A DNA stretch of 64,000 bases from the NCBI GenBank assembly GCA_945952415.1, contig CAMFIF010000013.1:1-64000 (forward strand), in the 5' to 3' direction. The position numbers were made by a program, and so were the translations under genes. Shown here piece by piece: positions 27,572 through 38,072 of the stretch. Source of the DNA: an uncultured Rhizobium sp. (GTDB taxonomy: Bacteria > Pseudomonadota > Alphaproteobacteria > Rhizobiales > Rhizobiaceae). The stretch's first letter is position 1. Each line of letters begins with the position of its first letter. The notes beneath the pieces were generated by a model. The model saw nothing but the letters and a program-made list of their open reading frames with translations, searched no databases and had not been told where the DNA came from.

Positions 27572-28983
27572 AGATGCCGAAGGCCATCGGCCTTGTTCAT
27601 TTTATCGGTATCGGCGGTATCGGCATGAGCGGCATTGCCGAAGTGCTGCATAATCTTGGCCACAAGGTACAGGGATCGGACCAGGCAGACAGCGCCAATG
27701 TGCAGCGTCTGCGCGAAAAGGGCATTCCCGTCTTCGTGGGGCACAAGGCCGACAATCTGGGCGATGCGGAAGTGGTGGTCGTGTCCACCGCGATCCGCAA
27801 GGACAATCCGGAGCTGGTCGCCGCCCGCGAGAAGCTTCTGCCCGTCGTTCGCCGCGCCGAAATGCTGGCCGAGCTGATGCGCTTCCGCAATGCGATTGCC
27901 ATCGGCGGCACCCATGGCAAGACCACCACGACCTCCATGGTTGCGACCCTTCTGGAAGCCGGCGGGCTCGACCCCACCGTCATCAATGGCGGCATCATCA
28001 ATGCCTATGGCACCAATGCGCGCATGGGCGAGGGCGAGTGGATGGTGGTCGAGGCCGACGAAAGCGACGGCACCTTCCTGAAGCTGCCGGCCGATGTGGC
28101 AGTAGTCACCAATATCGATCCCGAACATCTCGACCATTACGGCCATTTCGATGCGGTTCGCGCCGCCTTCCGGCAGTTCGTGGAGAACGTGCCCTTCTAC
28201 GGTTTCGGCGTGATGTGCCTCGACCATCCGGAAGTGCAGTCGCTGGTCGCCAAGATCGAGGACCGCAAGGTCATCACCTATGGCGAAAACCCGCAGGCTG
28301 ACGTGCGCTTCATGAATGTGCGCTACGAGGGCACGCGCTCGGTTTTCGACGTGGAAATCCGCCGCCGGCGCACGGGCCAGACCTTCCTGCTGAAGCAGCT
28401 CGCGCTGCCCATGCCCGGGCGGCACAATGTTTCCAATGCTACGGCGGCGGTGGCCGTCGCCAACCGGCTTGGCATTTCGGATGCGGATATCCGCAAGGGA
28501 CTTGCGAGCTTCAGCGGCGTGAAGCGCCGCTTCACGCTGACCGGCGAGTGGAATGGCATTCAGGTCTTCGACGATTACGGCCATCATCCGGTGGAAATCC
28601 GGGCGGTGCTGAAGGCCGCGCGCGAGGCCTGCAAGGGCCGCATCATCGCCGTGCACCAGCCGCACCGTTTCACGCGCCTGTCTTCCCTGATGGAGGAGTT
28701 TTCCGGCTGCTTCAACGATGCGGACAGCATCATGATCGCCCCCGTCTATTCGGCCGGGGAGGATCCGATCGAGAATGTGAATTCCGAGGTTCTGGTGACC
28801 CGCATCAAGGCGGGCGGCCATCGCGACGCGCGCTTCCTGCCTTCGCCCGAGGGGCTTGCGGACATCGTGGCGCAGATCGCTTCGCCCGGGGATTTTGTGG
28901 TTCTGCTCGGTGCGGGTAATATCACCGCCTGGGCGGCGGCACTGCCCAAGGAACTGGCGGCCAAGGCAGGTGGAAAGGCATGA
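27568..28983 (+). CDS. murC: UDP-MurNAc L-alanine ligase MurC
   Basis: A 471-residue Mur ligase that starts the peptide stem by adding L-Ala. Motifs: [33 protein letters not shown] (ATP loop), [46 protein letters not shown] and HQPHRFTRL. It overlaps both murG and murB by four bases, an operon-internal coupling. Confidence 0.97.
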   Translation: MKMPKAIGLVHFIGIGGIGMSGIAEVLHNLGHKVQGSDQADSANVQRLREKGIPVFVGHKADNLGDAEVVVVSTAIRKDNPELVAAREKLLPVVRRAEMLAELMRFRNAIAIGGTHGKTTTTSMVATLLEAGGLDPTVINGGIINAYGTNARMGEGEWMVVEADESDGTFLKLPADVAVVTNIDPEHLDHYGHFDAVRAAFRQFVENVPFYGFGVMCLDHPEVQSLVAKIEDRKVITYGENPQADVRFMNVRYEGTRSVFDVEIRRRRTGQTFLLKQLALPMPGRHNVSNATAAVAVANRLGISDADIRKGLASFSGVKRRFTLTGEWNGIQVFDDYGHHPVEIRAVLKAAREACKGRIIAVHQPHRFTRLSSLMEEFSGCFNDADSIMIAPVYSAGEDPIENVNSEVLVTRIKAGGHRDARFLPSPEGLADIVAQIASPGDFVVLLGAGNITAWAAALPKELAAKAGGKA

Positions 28984-29942
28984 GACAGGTGAATGGCGAC
29001 GAACTTCTGGCGCGGCTGGGCTCCGGCGTCGAGGGCCTTCGCGGCCGACTGACCCCGGATGCGCCCATGGACCGCATGACCTGGTTCCAGGCGGGCGGCC
29101 CGGCCGAGCTGCTCTTCCAGCCGCAGGATGTGGAAGACCTGCAGGCCTTCCTGAAGATCCTGCCCGAGGATGTGCCGCTCACCGTGGTGGGCGTGGGCTC
29201 CAACCTTCTGGTGCGCGATGGCGGCATCAAGGGTGTCGTGGTTCGGCTTTCAGCCAAGGGTTTCGGAAGCATCGAGGAGGCGGGCGAGAACCGCATCCGC
29301 GCCGGCGCCATCTGCCCCGACAAGAATGTCGCCGCCTTCGCCATGGATCGCGGGCTCGGCGGCTTCCATTTCTATTACGGCATTCCGGGTTCGATCGGCG
29401 GCGCGCTGCGCATGAATGCGGGTGCCAACGGCGCCGAAACCCGCGAACGGGTGGTGGAGGTGGAGGCGCTTGACCGGCAGGGTAACCGCCATGTGCTTTC
29501 CAATGCGGACATGGGCTACAGCTACCGCCATTCCTCGGCGCCGGCGGATCTCATCTTCACCCATGTGACCTTCGAGGGCTATCCCGAGGACAAGGCGAAG
29601 ATCCGCGCCGACATGGATGCCGTTCGCCACCATCGCGAAACGGTCCAGCCCGTGCGGGAAAAGACCGGCGGCTCCACCTTCAAGAACCCGGAGGGTCATT
29701 CGGCCTGGCGGCTGATCGACGATGCCGGCTGCCGTGGGCTGATGATTGGTGGCGCGCAGATGTCCTCCCTGCACTGCAATTTCATGATCAATACGGGGCA
29801 GGCGACCGCCTACGATCTCGAATATCTGGGCGAGACCGTGCGCCAGCGCGTGCATGAGCATTCCGGCATCCTGCTGGAATGGGAAATCAAGCGTCTCGGC
29901 AAATTCGTGCCCGGCCGCGAGGTCACGGCCTTTCAGGTCTGA
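28980..29942 (+). CDS. murB: UDP-enolpyruvylglucosamine reductase MurB
   Basis: A 320-residue FAD enzyme making UDP-MurNAc. Seen: [11 protein letters not shown], the FAD-binding [49 protein letters not shown] (general acid Ser) and [12 protein letters not shown]. The sequence has the type I YSYR plus Ser arrangement. A terminator follows, so the early dcw unit probably ends here. Confidence 0.96.
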   Translation: MRQVNGDELLARLGSGVEGLRGRLTPDAPMDRMTWFQAGGPAELLFQPQDVEDLQAFLKILPEDVPLTVVGVGSNLLVRDGGIKGVVVRLSAKGFGSIEEAGENRIRAGAICPDKNVAAFAMDRGLGGFHFYYGIPGSIGGALRMNAGANGAETRERVVEVEALDRQGNRHVLSNADMGYSYRHSSAPADLIFTHVTFEGYPEDKAKIRADMDAVRHHRETVQPVREKTGGSTFKNPEGHSAWRLIDDAGCRGLMIGGAQMSSLHCNFMINTGQATAYDLEYLGETVRQRVHEHSGILLEWEIKRLGKFVPGREVTAFQV

Positions 29943-29956
29943 CAGGCGTTTCACGA

Positions 29957-29997
29957 CAGGGCCGGATCTCCCCCTTGAGGTCCGGCCTATTTTATTG
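29957..29997 (+). terminator. Terminator after murB
   Basis: GGCCGGA (29960-29966) pairs with TCCGGCC (29981-29987) across a 14-base loop that can pair partly, followed by the T-rich TATTTTATTG. It separates murB from the RTX genes. Confidence 0.6.
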
Positions 29998-30091
29998 TAA
30001 TTTACGAAAAAATAATATGACGCTGCATTCGTATTGACGGGCTGGCAATAGCCTCGTCCCGTGATGCAGGCTATTGAGCAGGGACATTTCG

Positions 30092-30988
30092 ATGGCTGCC
30101 ATTAACGCCTATTTCCAGTTCGACATGATGACGCTGAACCTCAACAAGCTGGCGTCCGGCTATTACGATTTCTTCGACAATGAATATGCACCCTACGGGG
30201 ACACGGTGTACGAGGACGTGTTCAGCTTCAACTATGCGCAGAACCGTTATGGCATTTTCGGCGGTTCCGGCTTTGCCGTGGATTTTTTCGGCCGGGTGAG
30301 CGGGACGGTGCAGGGCTATTTGGAGACCTATGGAGAGACAATCCTGTTCTCCGTCGAGAACTTCTCCTACGGCGCAGCTGGTATGCTGAGCGCTATCTAT
30401 TCCAAGCCGACGGCTGACGATTTCTCCATATTCCGCAGCATTCTTGCCCGCGACGACACATTCTATCTGTCCAACAGCAATGATCGCGCCAATGGTTATG
30501 CCGGCGCGGATCTGCTCGCAGGCTATGCGGGGAGCGATATCCTCTACGGCGGCGACGGCAATGACCGACTCTATGGTGGAGAAGGAGCGGACAGCCTCTA
30601 CGGAGATGCGAATGATGACCGGCTTTATGGAGGCAGCGGCAATGACAGGCTCGTCGGAGGCTCCGGCGCAGACCGTTTCGTTTTCGACATTCGGCCTAAC
30701 AGCACGTCCAACCGCGACACGATCGCCGATTTCCAACCGCGGCTGGACCGTATCGAATTGGAAAATGCCATCTTCACCCGGCTTGCCCTGCCGGGAAAGC
30801 TTAGCGTGCAGAATTTCGCGCGAAACCTGGATGGCGTTGCCAAGGACAAGAACGACTACATTGTCTACGAAACCGATACGGGCAAGCTCTTCTATGATGC
30901 GGATGGAAGCGGCAAGGGCAAGGCGGTGCTGATCGCTACCCTTGAAAACAAGGCTGCGCTGACCGCCGCTGATTTCTATGTGATCTGA
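30092..30988 (+). CDS. RTX-repeat calcium-binding protein, first of a pair
   Basis: A 298-residue acidic protein not assigned to a characterised family. About 150 N-terminal residues (including NRYGIFGGSGFAVDFFG and ILARDDTFYLSNS) are followed by five or six GGxGxDxLx nonapeptides (YGGDGNDRLYGGEGADSLYG and on), which bind calcium in a parallel beta-roll, and a 100-residue tail with DYIVYETDTGKLFYDADG and KAVLIATLEN, like the C termini of type I secreted proteins. No Sec signal is present. The ATG at 30092 has CAGGGA eight bases upstream; a TTG at 30074 is less likely. No type I exporter genes lie nearby. It interrupts the dcw cluster. Confidence 0.8.
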   Translation: MAAINAYFQFDMMTLNLNKLASGYYDFFDNEYAPYGDTVYEDVFSFNYAQNRYGIFGGSGFAVDFFGRVSGTVQGYLETYGETILFSVENFSYGAAGMLSAIYSKPTADDFSIFRSILARDDTFYLSNSNDRANGYAGADLLAGYAGSDILYGGDGNDRLYGGEGADSLYGDANDDRLYGGSGNDRLVGGSGADRFVFDIRPNSTSNRDTIADFQPRLDRIELENAIFTRLALPGKLSVQNFARNLDGVAKDKNDYIVYETDTGKLFYDADGSGKGKAVLIATLENKAALTAADFYVI

Positions 30989-31351
30989 AGAGGACGTTGA
31001 TCACGGCCGCCAAGGGATGCCATGCGGCGTCGCTTAACGTCCCATCCAGCGATTTGATTTTCTGGCTTCTGGAGGATGCTTCGGGCAAAGGAGGGCTATT
31101 GCGGGCTCTGCCATCTTGCGCACGCGCATCCTCCTGGAAGTGGGGCGCCCTTGGCCGTGTAAAGGCAGGTCCCAGGGCGGATGGTCTTGCTGGGGACACG
31201 CGCTCATTCGCGCTCGGGCAGCGGACCTGAATAGCAGTGCGCGTCTGCGTAGTAACCATAAGTTCATTCCGCGCGTGCCGGTGGTTGAAGGTGAACAAAA
31301 ACTAAATTAGCATCATTTCGCATTGGTAAACATGTGTTTTTGGAGAGTTCA
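30989..31351. other. Intergenic region between the two RTX genes
   Basis: This 363-bp stretch has no convincing gene on either strand and no clear terminator after the first RTX gene. The last 60 bp are A/T-rich and likely hold the promoter of the second RTX gene, suggesting that each copy may be transcribed separately. Confidence 0.5.
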
Positions 31352-32236
31352 ATGGCATATATTCTGGCAGATAACGCTTTCAATTTCGACCTGCTCGACC
31401 TTTCGCGTTTTGCGGCGCCGACCACCAAGCTGACGATCACGAATGGGGCAAATGCGGTTCTCAACGGCATCACCTATTCTGACATAGCAAGCTACAGCTA
31501 TTTCGGTGGCGAGCAGCGGACAGGCATTTTCGGAGGCACCAATTTCTTGGGCTCGAGCGAGAAGGGACTGACCGGCGGCACGGTGACCGGCTATGCCGAA
31601 ATCAACGGCAAGGGGCAGATCGACTGGAGCATTCAGGGCTTCAAATATGATGCGAGCCTGCTCACCCAGGCCATGCAGACCAAGGGCACGCAGGACGATT
31701 TCGGCCATTTTGGCTTCATCCTGGCGAAGGACGATGTGTTCGATCTCTCGGATTTCGCCGATGTGGCCTATGGCGGCGGCGGCAACGATGTGATGTATGG
31801 CCGTGCCGGCGATGACCGTCTGGGCGGAGACATTGGCAATGACAAGCTCTATGGCGGCGAGGGCAATGACGACCTGCGGGGTGGCGGTGGCCGCGACGTC
31901 TTCGTGTTCAACACCGCGCTGAATGCGAAAACCAATGTGGATGTCATCCGGGATTTCAGCACGCAGTACGACAAGATCCAGCTCGACCCCACGATCTTCA
32001 CCCGCCTGACGAAAGCGGGGGATCTCAATCCGTCCTATTTCGCCGCGAACAAGGCCGGGCGTCCGGTGGATTCGTCCGACTACATCATCTACGACACCGA
32101 TCACGGCAAGCTCTATTATGATGCGGACGGTACGGGCACCAAGTTCAAGGCGGTGCTGATCGCCACCTTCGACAACAATCCGCAGCTGAAGGCCAGCAAT
32201 TTCACCGTTCTCCACGACATGGATCTCGTGGCCTAA
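31352..32236 (+). CDS. RTX-repeat calcium-binding protein, second of a pair
   Basis: A 294-residue paralogue of the preceding protein with the same order of parts. The N-terminal about 145 residues share the TGIFGGTNF segment (YGIFGGSGF in the first copy) and ILAKDDVFDLSDF. Three or four RTX nonapeptides follow (YGGGGNDVMYGRAGDDRLGG, YGGEGNDDLRGG), then DVFVFNT and a tail with DYIIYDTDHGKLYYDADG and KAVLIATFDN. No Sec signal is seen; a C-terminal type I secretion signal is inferred. The ATG at 31352 has TTTGGAG at good spacing; a GTG at 31334 is in frame. Confidence 0.8.
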   Translation: MAYILADNAFNFDLLDLSRFAAPTTKLTITNGANAVLNGITYSDIASYSYFGGEQRTGIFGGTNFLGSSEKGLTGGTVTGYAEINGKGQIDWSIQGFKYDASLLTQAMQTKGTQDDFGHFGFILAKDDVFDLSDFADVAYGGGGNDVMYGRAGDDRLGGDIGNDKLYGGEGNDDLRGGGGRDVFVFNTALNAKTNVDVIRDFSTQYDKIQLDPTIFTRLTKAGDLNPSYFAANKAGRPVDSSDYIIYDTDHGKLYYDADGTGTKFKAVLIATFDNNPQLKASNFTVLHDMDLVA

Positions 32237-32257
32237 GACACGGCATTCATCCTTGCG

Positions 32258-32294
32258 AAGGGCCGGCTTCCTGTTGGGAGGCCGGCCCTTTTCG
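32258..32294 (+). terminator. Terminator after second RTX gene
   Basis: AAGGGCCGGC (32258-32267) pairs with GCCGGCCCTT (32281-32290), extended inward by four weaker pairs, and is followed by TTCG. It insulates the RTX genes from ddlB. Confidence 0.8.
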
Positions 32295-32738
32295 TTTATC
32301 AAGTTGCGGGCAATGGCCCCCTATTCCGGCCGGCTGTCAAGGGCCGGGAAAGGGCGGATAGAGGGCACGGCCGAGGGCTTGCGCGACGCGGCAGCCGTGA
32401 GGGCGCGGGCAGGGGCGTTTTGCGCCATTTCTCCTTGAACCCATGGCAACTCTCTGATTCTAAGGCGGGAATCGCTTCATGCCTGATTCGTGTCCGATCG
32501 GGCAGGCGGGCCTGAGGTGCGTTTCGCTTGCGGGTGGAATTCCGGAAAGCTCACGCGAGGAGAGGTCTGCCAAAGCGCAAAAAAATGTGGCTTCCCGCCC
32601 TGACGGTTAACGAAAGTAAACGCTTCATTAACCTTAATCAGGCTTTAGTGGGTTTTGAAATCGTGGGCCAATTCCTTCCAATCAGGTTGGCGCAAGAGCA
32701 GGGGACTAAACCGCAAGGTCGGTTTCAAGGAGTTCTGG
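32295..32738 (+). promoter_or_regulatory. Leader region of ddlB-ftsQAZ with CtrA-like sites
   Basis: No gene is supported in this 444-bp stretch. Near its 3' end is a group of TTAA elements: TTAA at 32607-32610, TAAA-N7-TTAA at 32617-32631 (one base from TTAA-N7-TTAA) and TTAA at 32634-32637. They lie about 100 bp before ddlB, where a promoter for the second half of the cluster is expected. Confidence 0.35.
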
Positions 32739-33665
32739 ATGAGTGCGAAGCATGTCGCTGTCCTGATGGGCGGATTTTCGTCGGAAAGGCCCGTCAGCCT
32801 TTCCTCCGGAAACGCCTGTGCGGATGCGCTGGAGGCTGAAGGCTTCCGCGTAAGCCGCGTGGACGTGGGGCGCGACGTGGCGAAAGTACTCTCCGATCTC
32901 AAGCCGGACGTGGCCTTCAATGCACTGCACGGGCCCTATGGCGAAGACGGCACGATCCAGGGCGTGCTGGAATATCTCCAGATCCCCTATACGCATTCGG
33001 GCGTGCTGGCCTCCGCGCTGGCCATGAACAAGCAGGTGGCAAAGAGCGTGGTGTCGGCGGCCGGCGTGCCGGTTGCCGAAGCGCTGGTGATCGACCGTCA
33101 CGCGATCGGCCCCGAACATCCGATGAAGACGCCTTATGTGGTGAAGCCGGTCAATGAGGGCTCCTCCTTCGGCGTGGTCATCGTGCGGGAAGACCAGTCC
33201 CATCCGCCGCAGGTCATCTCATCGCCGGAATGGCGCTATGGCGACCGGGTGATGGTGGAGCGCTATGTCTATGGCCGCGAGCTTACCTGTGGCGTCGTCA
33301 ATGGCCGGGCGATGGGTGTCACCGAAGTCATCCCCGTCGGTCATAATTTCTATGATTACGATGCCAAATATGCGGCGGGCGGTTCGCGTCACGTCATCCC
33401 GGCGGCCATTCCCGAGGCGCTTTACGCGCGCATCCAGGCGCTGGCGGTGCTGGCGCATGAGGCCATCGGCTGCCGCGGCGTCAGCCGTTCGGACTTCCGT
33501 TATGACGACCGTTTCGGTCCGGAAGGCGAACTGATCTGGCTGGAAATCAACACCCAGCCCGGCATGACCCCCACCTCGCTCGTGCCGGAAATGGCCGCCC
33601 ATGAGGGTATGAGCTTCGGCGCCTTCCTCAGTCTCCTGGTGGAGGACGCCTCATGCGGACGCTGA
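32739..33665 (+). CDS. ddlB: D-alanine-D-alanine ligase
   Basis: A 308-residue ATP-grasp enzyme making the D-Ala-D-Ala dipeptide used by MurF. Seen: [74 protein letters not shown], and [21 protein letters not shown] 32739 has AAGGAG seven bases ahead. The 3' end overlaps ftsQ by 13 bases. Confidence 0.96.
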   Translation: MSAKHVAVLMGGFSSERPVSLSSGNACADALEAEGFRVSRVDVGRDVAKVLSDLKPDVAFNALHGPYGEDGTIQGVLEYLQIPYTHSGVLASALAMNKQVAKSVVSAAGVPVAEALVIDRHAIGPEHPMKTPYVVKPVNEGSSFGVVIVREDQSHPPQVISSPEWRYGDRVMVERYVYGRELTCGVVNGRAMGVTEVIPVGHNFYDYDAKYAAGGSRHVIPAAIPEALYARIQALAVLAHEAIGCRGVSRSDFRYDDRFGPEGELIWLEINTQPGMTPTSLVPEMAAHEGMSFGAFLSLLVEDASCGR

Positions 33666-34588
33666 AGCAGGGACGCGACCGGTTCGAAGCCGATACGGAG
33701 ACCTATCTTCCCGCCGCGCGGGAACGGGAGCTCTTCGTCATTCCGCGCCCCTTCCGGCGCGCTTTCCGCTTCATGATCAATCTTGCCTCGGGCCGCATCC
33801 ACATCCCGAACCACACGGGCACCTTCTCAGCCTTCGCCTTCCTGGCGGCCACGGGGGTCTATGGCATGTCTCTCGGCGGCCATTCCCAGTCCGTGGCGCA
33901 GGCGACGACGACGGCCGCCGGCTTTGCCATCGAGGATGTGAAGGTTTCGGGCAACAGCGAGACATCCGAAATCGACATTCTCGAAAAGCTCGGTCTCGAT
34001 GGCGAAACCTCGCTGGTGGCGCTCGACATCAAGGCCGCCCGGGCGCGCCTTGCCGAGCTGCCCTGGGTGGAGCAGGTGGAGCTGCGCAAGGTCTATCCGA
34101 AGACGGTCGAGGTCAATCTCAAGGAGCGCAAGGCCTATGCCATCTGGCAGCACGGCCAGGAGCTTTCGCTTATCGAGAAGAACGGCAGCGTCATCGAGCC
34201 GCTGCGCGACAACAAATTTACCGATCTGCCGCTCTTCGTCGGCCGTGATGCGGAAACCGCCGCCGCCAAGTTCGAGAAGGACTTTGCCAACTGGCCGGCC
34301 GTGCGCGCCCAGGTGAAGGCCTATGTGCGCATCGCCGGACGCCGCTGGGACCTGCATCTGAAGAACGGCATCGTGGTCAAGCTGCCGGAAGAGGGCATCG
34401 ATCAGGCGCTTGCGCTGCTGACCCGCATGGACACCGAACAACGCCTGCTGGAGCGCGACATCGTCGGCGTGGATCTTCGCCTTCCCGACCGCACCGCCAT
34501 CCGCCTGTCGCCCGAGGCTGTCGAACGTCGCCAGGCCGCGCTCGATGCCCGCACCAAGGCGCTCAAGAAACTGGGGAACCCGACATGA
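33653..34588 (+). CDS. ftsQ: Cell division protein FtsQ
   Basis: A 311-residue bitopic divisome protein: a cytoplasmic N terminus of about 55 residues, one membrane helix ([19 protein letters not shown]), then a POTRA domain ([20 protein letters not shown]) and the FtsQ beta domain with [21 protein letters not shown] and [13 protein letters not shown]. It recruits FtsL and FtsB. It overlaps ddlB by 13 bases and ftsA by four. Confidence 0.95.
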   Translation: MRTLKQGRDRFEADTETYLPAARERELFVIPRPFRRAFRFMINLASGRIHIPNHTGTFSAFAFLAATGVYGMSLGGHSQSVAQATTTAAGFAIEDVKVSGNSETSEIDILEKLGLDGETSLVALDIKAARARLAELPWVEQVELRKVYPKTVEVNLKERKAYAIWQHGQELSLIEKNGSVIEPLRDNKFTDLPLFVGRDAETAAAKFEKDFANWPAVRAQVKAYVRIAGRRWDLHLKNGIVVKLPEEGIDQALALLTRMDTEQRLLERDIVGVDLRLPDRTAIRLSPEAVERRQAALDARTKALKKLGNPT

Positions 34589-35916
34589 GCATCTTCGGCT
34601 CTTCTCATTTTGGACTTCCGCGCCTGAAGCCGCTTTCCTCCAGGCGGTCCCACATCGTTTCGGTGCTGGATATCGGTTCCACCAAGACCGTGTGCATGAT
34701 CGGCCGGCTGACGCCGCGCGAGGAAAGCGAAATCCTGCCGGGTCGCACCCATAATGTCGAAATCATCGGCATCGGGCATCAGCGCTCCCGCGGCATCAAG
34801 GCCGGTGTGATCGCCGATCTCGAAACCGCCGAGAGCGTGGTTCGCCTGGCTGTGGACGCGGCCGAGCGCATGGCGGGTCTCACCGTCGACAGTCTGATCG
34901 TAAATGTCACCGCGGGCCGTCTCGGCTCCGACATCTACACCGCGACGATCGATCTCGGCGGCCAGGAAGTGGAGGCGAGCGACCTGCGCAAGGTTCTGTC
35001 CGCCGCCTGCCAGCAGTCGATCCAGAACGACCGGGCGGTGCTGCATTCCATTCCGACCGGCTATTCGCTGGATGGTGAGCGCGGCATTCGCGATCCGCTC
35101 TCCATGTATGGCGAGGCTCTCGGCGTCGACATGCATGTGGTGACGTCCGAGCGCACGGCGCTGAAGAATCTCGAGCTTTGCGTCAACCGCGCCCATCTCT
35201 CGGTGGAAGGCATGGTGGCGACCCCCTATGCGAGCGGCCTTGCGGCGCTGGTGGACGACGAGGTCGAACTCGGCTGCGCCGCCATCGACATGGGCGGCGG
35301 CACCACGACCATCTCGGTATTCGCAGAAGGGCGTCTGGTGCATACGGATGCGGTCAGCCTCGGCGGCCATCACGTGACGACGGACCTTGCCCGCGGGCTT
35401 TCCACGCGCATCGAGGATGCCGAGCGGCTGAAGGTTGTTCATGCCTCGGCGCTCCCGAATGCCGGCGACGAGCGTGATCTCATCTCCATTCCGCCGATCG
35501 GCGAGGATGACCGCGATCAGCCGACGCAGGTGCCGCGCGCGCTGGTTTCGCGTATTGTCCGGGCCCGAATCGAGGAAACGCTCGAGCTGATCCGTGACCG
35601 GATCCAGCGCTCCGGCTTCAGCCCGATCGTGGGCAAGCGGGTGGTGCTGACGGGTGGCGCCAGCCAGCTGACCGGCCTGCCGGAAGCGGCCCGCCGCATT
35701 CTGGCGCGCAATGTGCGCATCGGCCGCCCGATGGGGGTTTCCGGTCTTCCGGCAGCCGCCAAGGGCCCGGCCTTTTCCACGGCCGTCGGTCTGATGATCT
35801 ATCCGCAGGTTGCGGACATCGAAACACATGCGTCGCAGGGCGGTCTGCTCACGGCGCTTGGGGGTAGCAACAGCCGGATTGCCCGCATGGGCCAGTGGCT
35901 GAAGGAAAGTTTTTGA
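34585..35916 (+). CDS. ftsA: Cell division ATPase FtsA
   Basis: A 443-residue actin-like protein that tethers FtsZ to the membrane. Phosphate loops: VLDIGSTKTVCMIG near residue 30 and AIDMGGGTTTISVF near 235; the adenosine motif is VVLTGGASQLTGL. The C terminus (SRIARMGQWLKESF) is the amphipathic membrane-targeting helix. The start overlaps ftsQ as ATGA. Confidence 0.96.
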   Translation: MSIFGSSHFGLPRLKPLSSRRSHIVSVLDIGSTKTVCMIGRLTPREESEILPGRTHNVEIIGIGHQRSRGIKAGVIADLETAESVVRLAVDAAERMAGLTVDSLIVNVTAGRLGSDIYTATIDLGGQEVEASDLRKVLSAACQQSIQNDRAVLHSIPTGYSLDGERGIRDPLSMYGEALGVDMHVVTSERTALKNLELCVNRAHLSVEGMVATPYASGLAALVDDEVELGCAAIDMGGGTTTISVFAEGRLVHTDAVSLGGHHVTTDLARGLSTRIEDAERLKVVHASALPNAGDERDLISIPPIGEDDRDQPTQVPRALVSRIVRARIEETLELIRDRIQRSGFSPIVGKRVVLTGGASQLTGLPEAARRILARNVRIGRPMGVSGLPAAAKGPAFSTAVGLMIYPQVADIETHASQGGLLTALGGSNSRIARMGQWLKESF

Positions 35917-35972
35917 GATTGCATGAATTGGCCAGCATGGCGATGCGGCCATAAAGAGAAGGAATGGGTACG

Positions 35973-37790
35973 ATGACCATCAAGCTGCAGAAGCCAGACA
36001 TTACGGAGCTGAAGCCCCGCATCACCGTATTCGGTGTGGGCGGCGGCGGCGGCAACGCCGTGAACAACATGATCACCGCGGGCCTCCAGGGCGTCGATTT
36101 CGTCGTCGCCAACACGGATGCCCAGGCCCTGACGATGACCAAGGCCGAGCGCATCATCCAGCTCGGCGTCAACGTCACCGAGGGCCTCGGTGCGGGCTCG
36201 CAGCCGGAAGTCGGCCGCGCGGCTGCCGAAGAGTGCATCGACGAAATCGTCGATCACCTGAACGGCACGCATATGTGCTTCGTCACCGCCGGCATGGGCG
36301 GTGGCACCGGCACGGGTGCGGCTCCGGTCGTGGCCCAGGCTGCGCGCAACAAGGGCATCCTCACGGTTGGCGTGGTCACCAAGCCGTTCCATTTCGAAGG
36401 CGGCCGCCGCATGCGGCTTGCCGAGCAGGGCATCCAGGAGCTGCAGAAGTCTGTCGATACGCTCATCGTCATTCCGAACCAGAACCTCTTCCGCATCGCC
36501 AATGACAAGACGACCTTCGCCGATGCCTTCGCCATGGCCGACCAGGTTCTCTATTCCGGCGTTGCCTGCATCACCGACCTGATGGTCAAGGAAGGCCTCA
36601 TCAACCTCGACTTCGCCGACGTCCGCTCGGTAATGCGCGAGATGGGCCGCGCCATGATGGGTACGGGCGAAGCCTCCGGTTCCGGCCGCGCCATGCAGGC
36701 CGCCGAAGCCGCGATCGCCAACCCGCTGCTCGACGAAACCTCGATGAAGGGTGCTCAGGGCCTGCTGATCTCGATCACCGGCGGCCGCGACCTCACCCTC
36801 TTCGAAGTGGACGAAGCCGCAACCCGCATCCGCGAAGAAGTGGATCCGGACGCGAACATCATCCTCGGCGCCACCTTCGACGAAGCGCTGGAAGGCATCA
36901 TCCGCGTGTCCGTCGTTGCCACCGGCATCGACCGCGTCATGGGCGAACAGCCGCACCAGACCTTCGACCCGCGCCTGGCGCAGAAGACGATTATTCGTCC
37001 TTCCGCGGCCGTTGCATCCGCATCGGCCGCAGCTCAGCCTGCGCATGTCATGCAGGCACCCAAGACCGTCGTCGACCCGATCGCGCACACCATCCGTCAG
37101 GCAGAAGCCGAGATGGAGCGCGAGCTGGACATCGCACTCCGCCCCTCCGCCGCCCAGCCGCAGCAGCCGGTCGCGCAGCACCACCATGACGACGGCTTCC
37201 GTCCGCAGAGCCGTCTCTTCAGCGGTGCCGCTCCGATCGATGCGCCGGTTGCGGTGCCGGTAAGCCCGGCTCCGGCCTTCCATGCCCAGCCGGCACCGGC
37301 CCCCGTTGCCGCACCGGTGGCGCCGCAGGTCTCCGTTTCCCAGCAGCAGGCTGCTCCGATCATCAGCCAGCCGCAGCCGGCACCGCAGATGCTGCGCCAG
37401 GCTCCGGTTGCCGCACCGGAAATCCGCACCACCATCGAACAGGCCCGCATGCCGCGCGTGGAAGATTTCCCGCCGGTCGTGAAGGCCGAAATGGATCACC
37501 GGGCGCAGCCGCAGGTTCAGGCTACCGAAGACCGCGGTCCGATGGGTCTGCTGAAGCGCATCACCAACTCGCTCGGCCGCCGGGACGAAGACGATCATGC
37601 CCATAGCGACATGACCGCTTCGGCACCGAGCGCCGCTTCCCAGCAGCGCCGCACGCTGTCGCCGGAGGCAAGCCTCTACGCACCGCGTCGCGGCAATCTG
37701 GACGATCACGGCCGTCCGGTTCCGCAGTCCCGCGCGAGCGAAGACGACCAGCTAGAGATCCCGGCCTTCCTGCGCCGCCAGTCGAACTGA
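35973..37790 (+). CDS. ftsZ: Cell division GTPase FtsZ
   Basis: A 605-residue tubulin homologue forming the Z ring. The core about 320 residues are highly conserved: [16 protein letters not shown], the GTP loop [16 protein letters not shown], and the T7 loop [11 protein letters not shown] linker of about 240 residues rich in Pro, Ala and Gln follows, then the partner-binding C-terminal peptide [10 protein letters not shown]. The long linker is typical of Rhizobiaceae FtsZ1. An ATG nine bases earlier (35964) is also in frame; it sits too near the AAGGA site, so the second ATG is preferred. Confidence 0.96.
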   Translation: MTIKLQKPDITELKPRITVFGVGGGGGNAVNNMITAGLQGVDFVVANTDAQALTMTKAERIIQLGVNVTEGLGAGSQPEVGRAAAEECIDEIVDHLNGTHMCFVTAGMGGGTGTGAAPVVAQAARNKGILTVGVVTKPFHFEGGRRMRLAEQGIQELQKSVDTLIVIPNQNLFRIANDKTTFADAFAMADQVLYSGVACITDLMVKEGLINLDFADVRSVMREMGRAMMGTGEASGSGRAMQAAEAAIANPLLDETSMKGAQGLLISITGGRDLTLFEVDEAATRIREEVDPDANIILGATFDEALEGIIRVSVVATGIDRVMGEQPHQTFDPRLAQKTIIRPSAAVASASAAAQPAHVMQAPKTVVDPIAHTIRQAEAEMERELDIALRPSAAQPQQPVAQHHHDDGFRPQSRLFSGAAPIDAPVAVPVSPAPAFHAQPAPAPVAAPVAPQVSVSQQQAAPIISQPQPAPQMLRQAPVAAPEIRTTIEQARMPRVEDFPPVVKAEMDHRAQPQVQATEDRGPMGLLKRITNSLGRRDEDDHAHSDMTASAPSAASQQRRTLSPEASLYAPRRGNLDDHGRPVPQSRASEDDQLEIPAFLRRQSN

Positions 37791-37813
37791 GGCGCCAAGA
37801 CCGAGTCGTTACG

Positions 37814-37852
37814 AAAAACCCGGGCCAGATAACGGCCCGGGTTTTTCTTTTG
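37814..37852 (+). terminator. Strong terminator after ftsZ
   Basis: AAAAACCCGGGCC (37814-37826) and GGCCCGGGTTTTT (37834-37846) form a perfect 13-bp stem with a seven-base loop, followed by CTTTT. Confidence 0.92.
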
Positions 37853-37920
37853 CCGCAGAGGGCGAAACATTGATGAAAATCAAAGTTTTGTCTTCGTAAC
37901 AATTCGATAGAAACAGTGAT

Positions 37921-37948
37921 TTGGAATAGGCGCGTCCATTCGCTAAGT
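37921..37948 (+). promoter_or_regulatory. Candidate lpxC promoter
   Basis: TTGGAA (37921-37926), 16 bases, CTAAGT (37943-37948). It would give a leader of about 118 nt before lpxC and follows the ftsZ terminator, so an independent promoter is needed here. Confidence 0.35.
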
Positions 37949-38072
37949 AGAGGCTCAGGGATACCGCCGGATGACGGGATCGGGGGCGATCCGTCCTCCA
38001 TCGGACGATAACAGGCCGCGCAGGGGCAGATGCTGCCAAGGGCGCGGTCAGGGACTGAAAAGGCATAGACGC

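Noticed and set aside
30530..30670. Short DNA repeats suggestive of a satellite or CRISPR-like array
   Set aside because: They are the degenerate codons of RTX nonapeptides and have no spacer structure.
30936..31298. 120-codon minus-strand frame between the RTX genes
   Set aside because: Low-complexity, Arg/Pro-rich product antisense to the end of an RTX gene, with no ribosome site.
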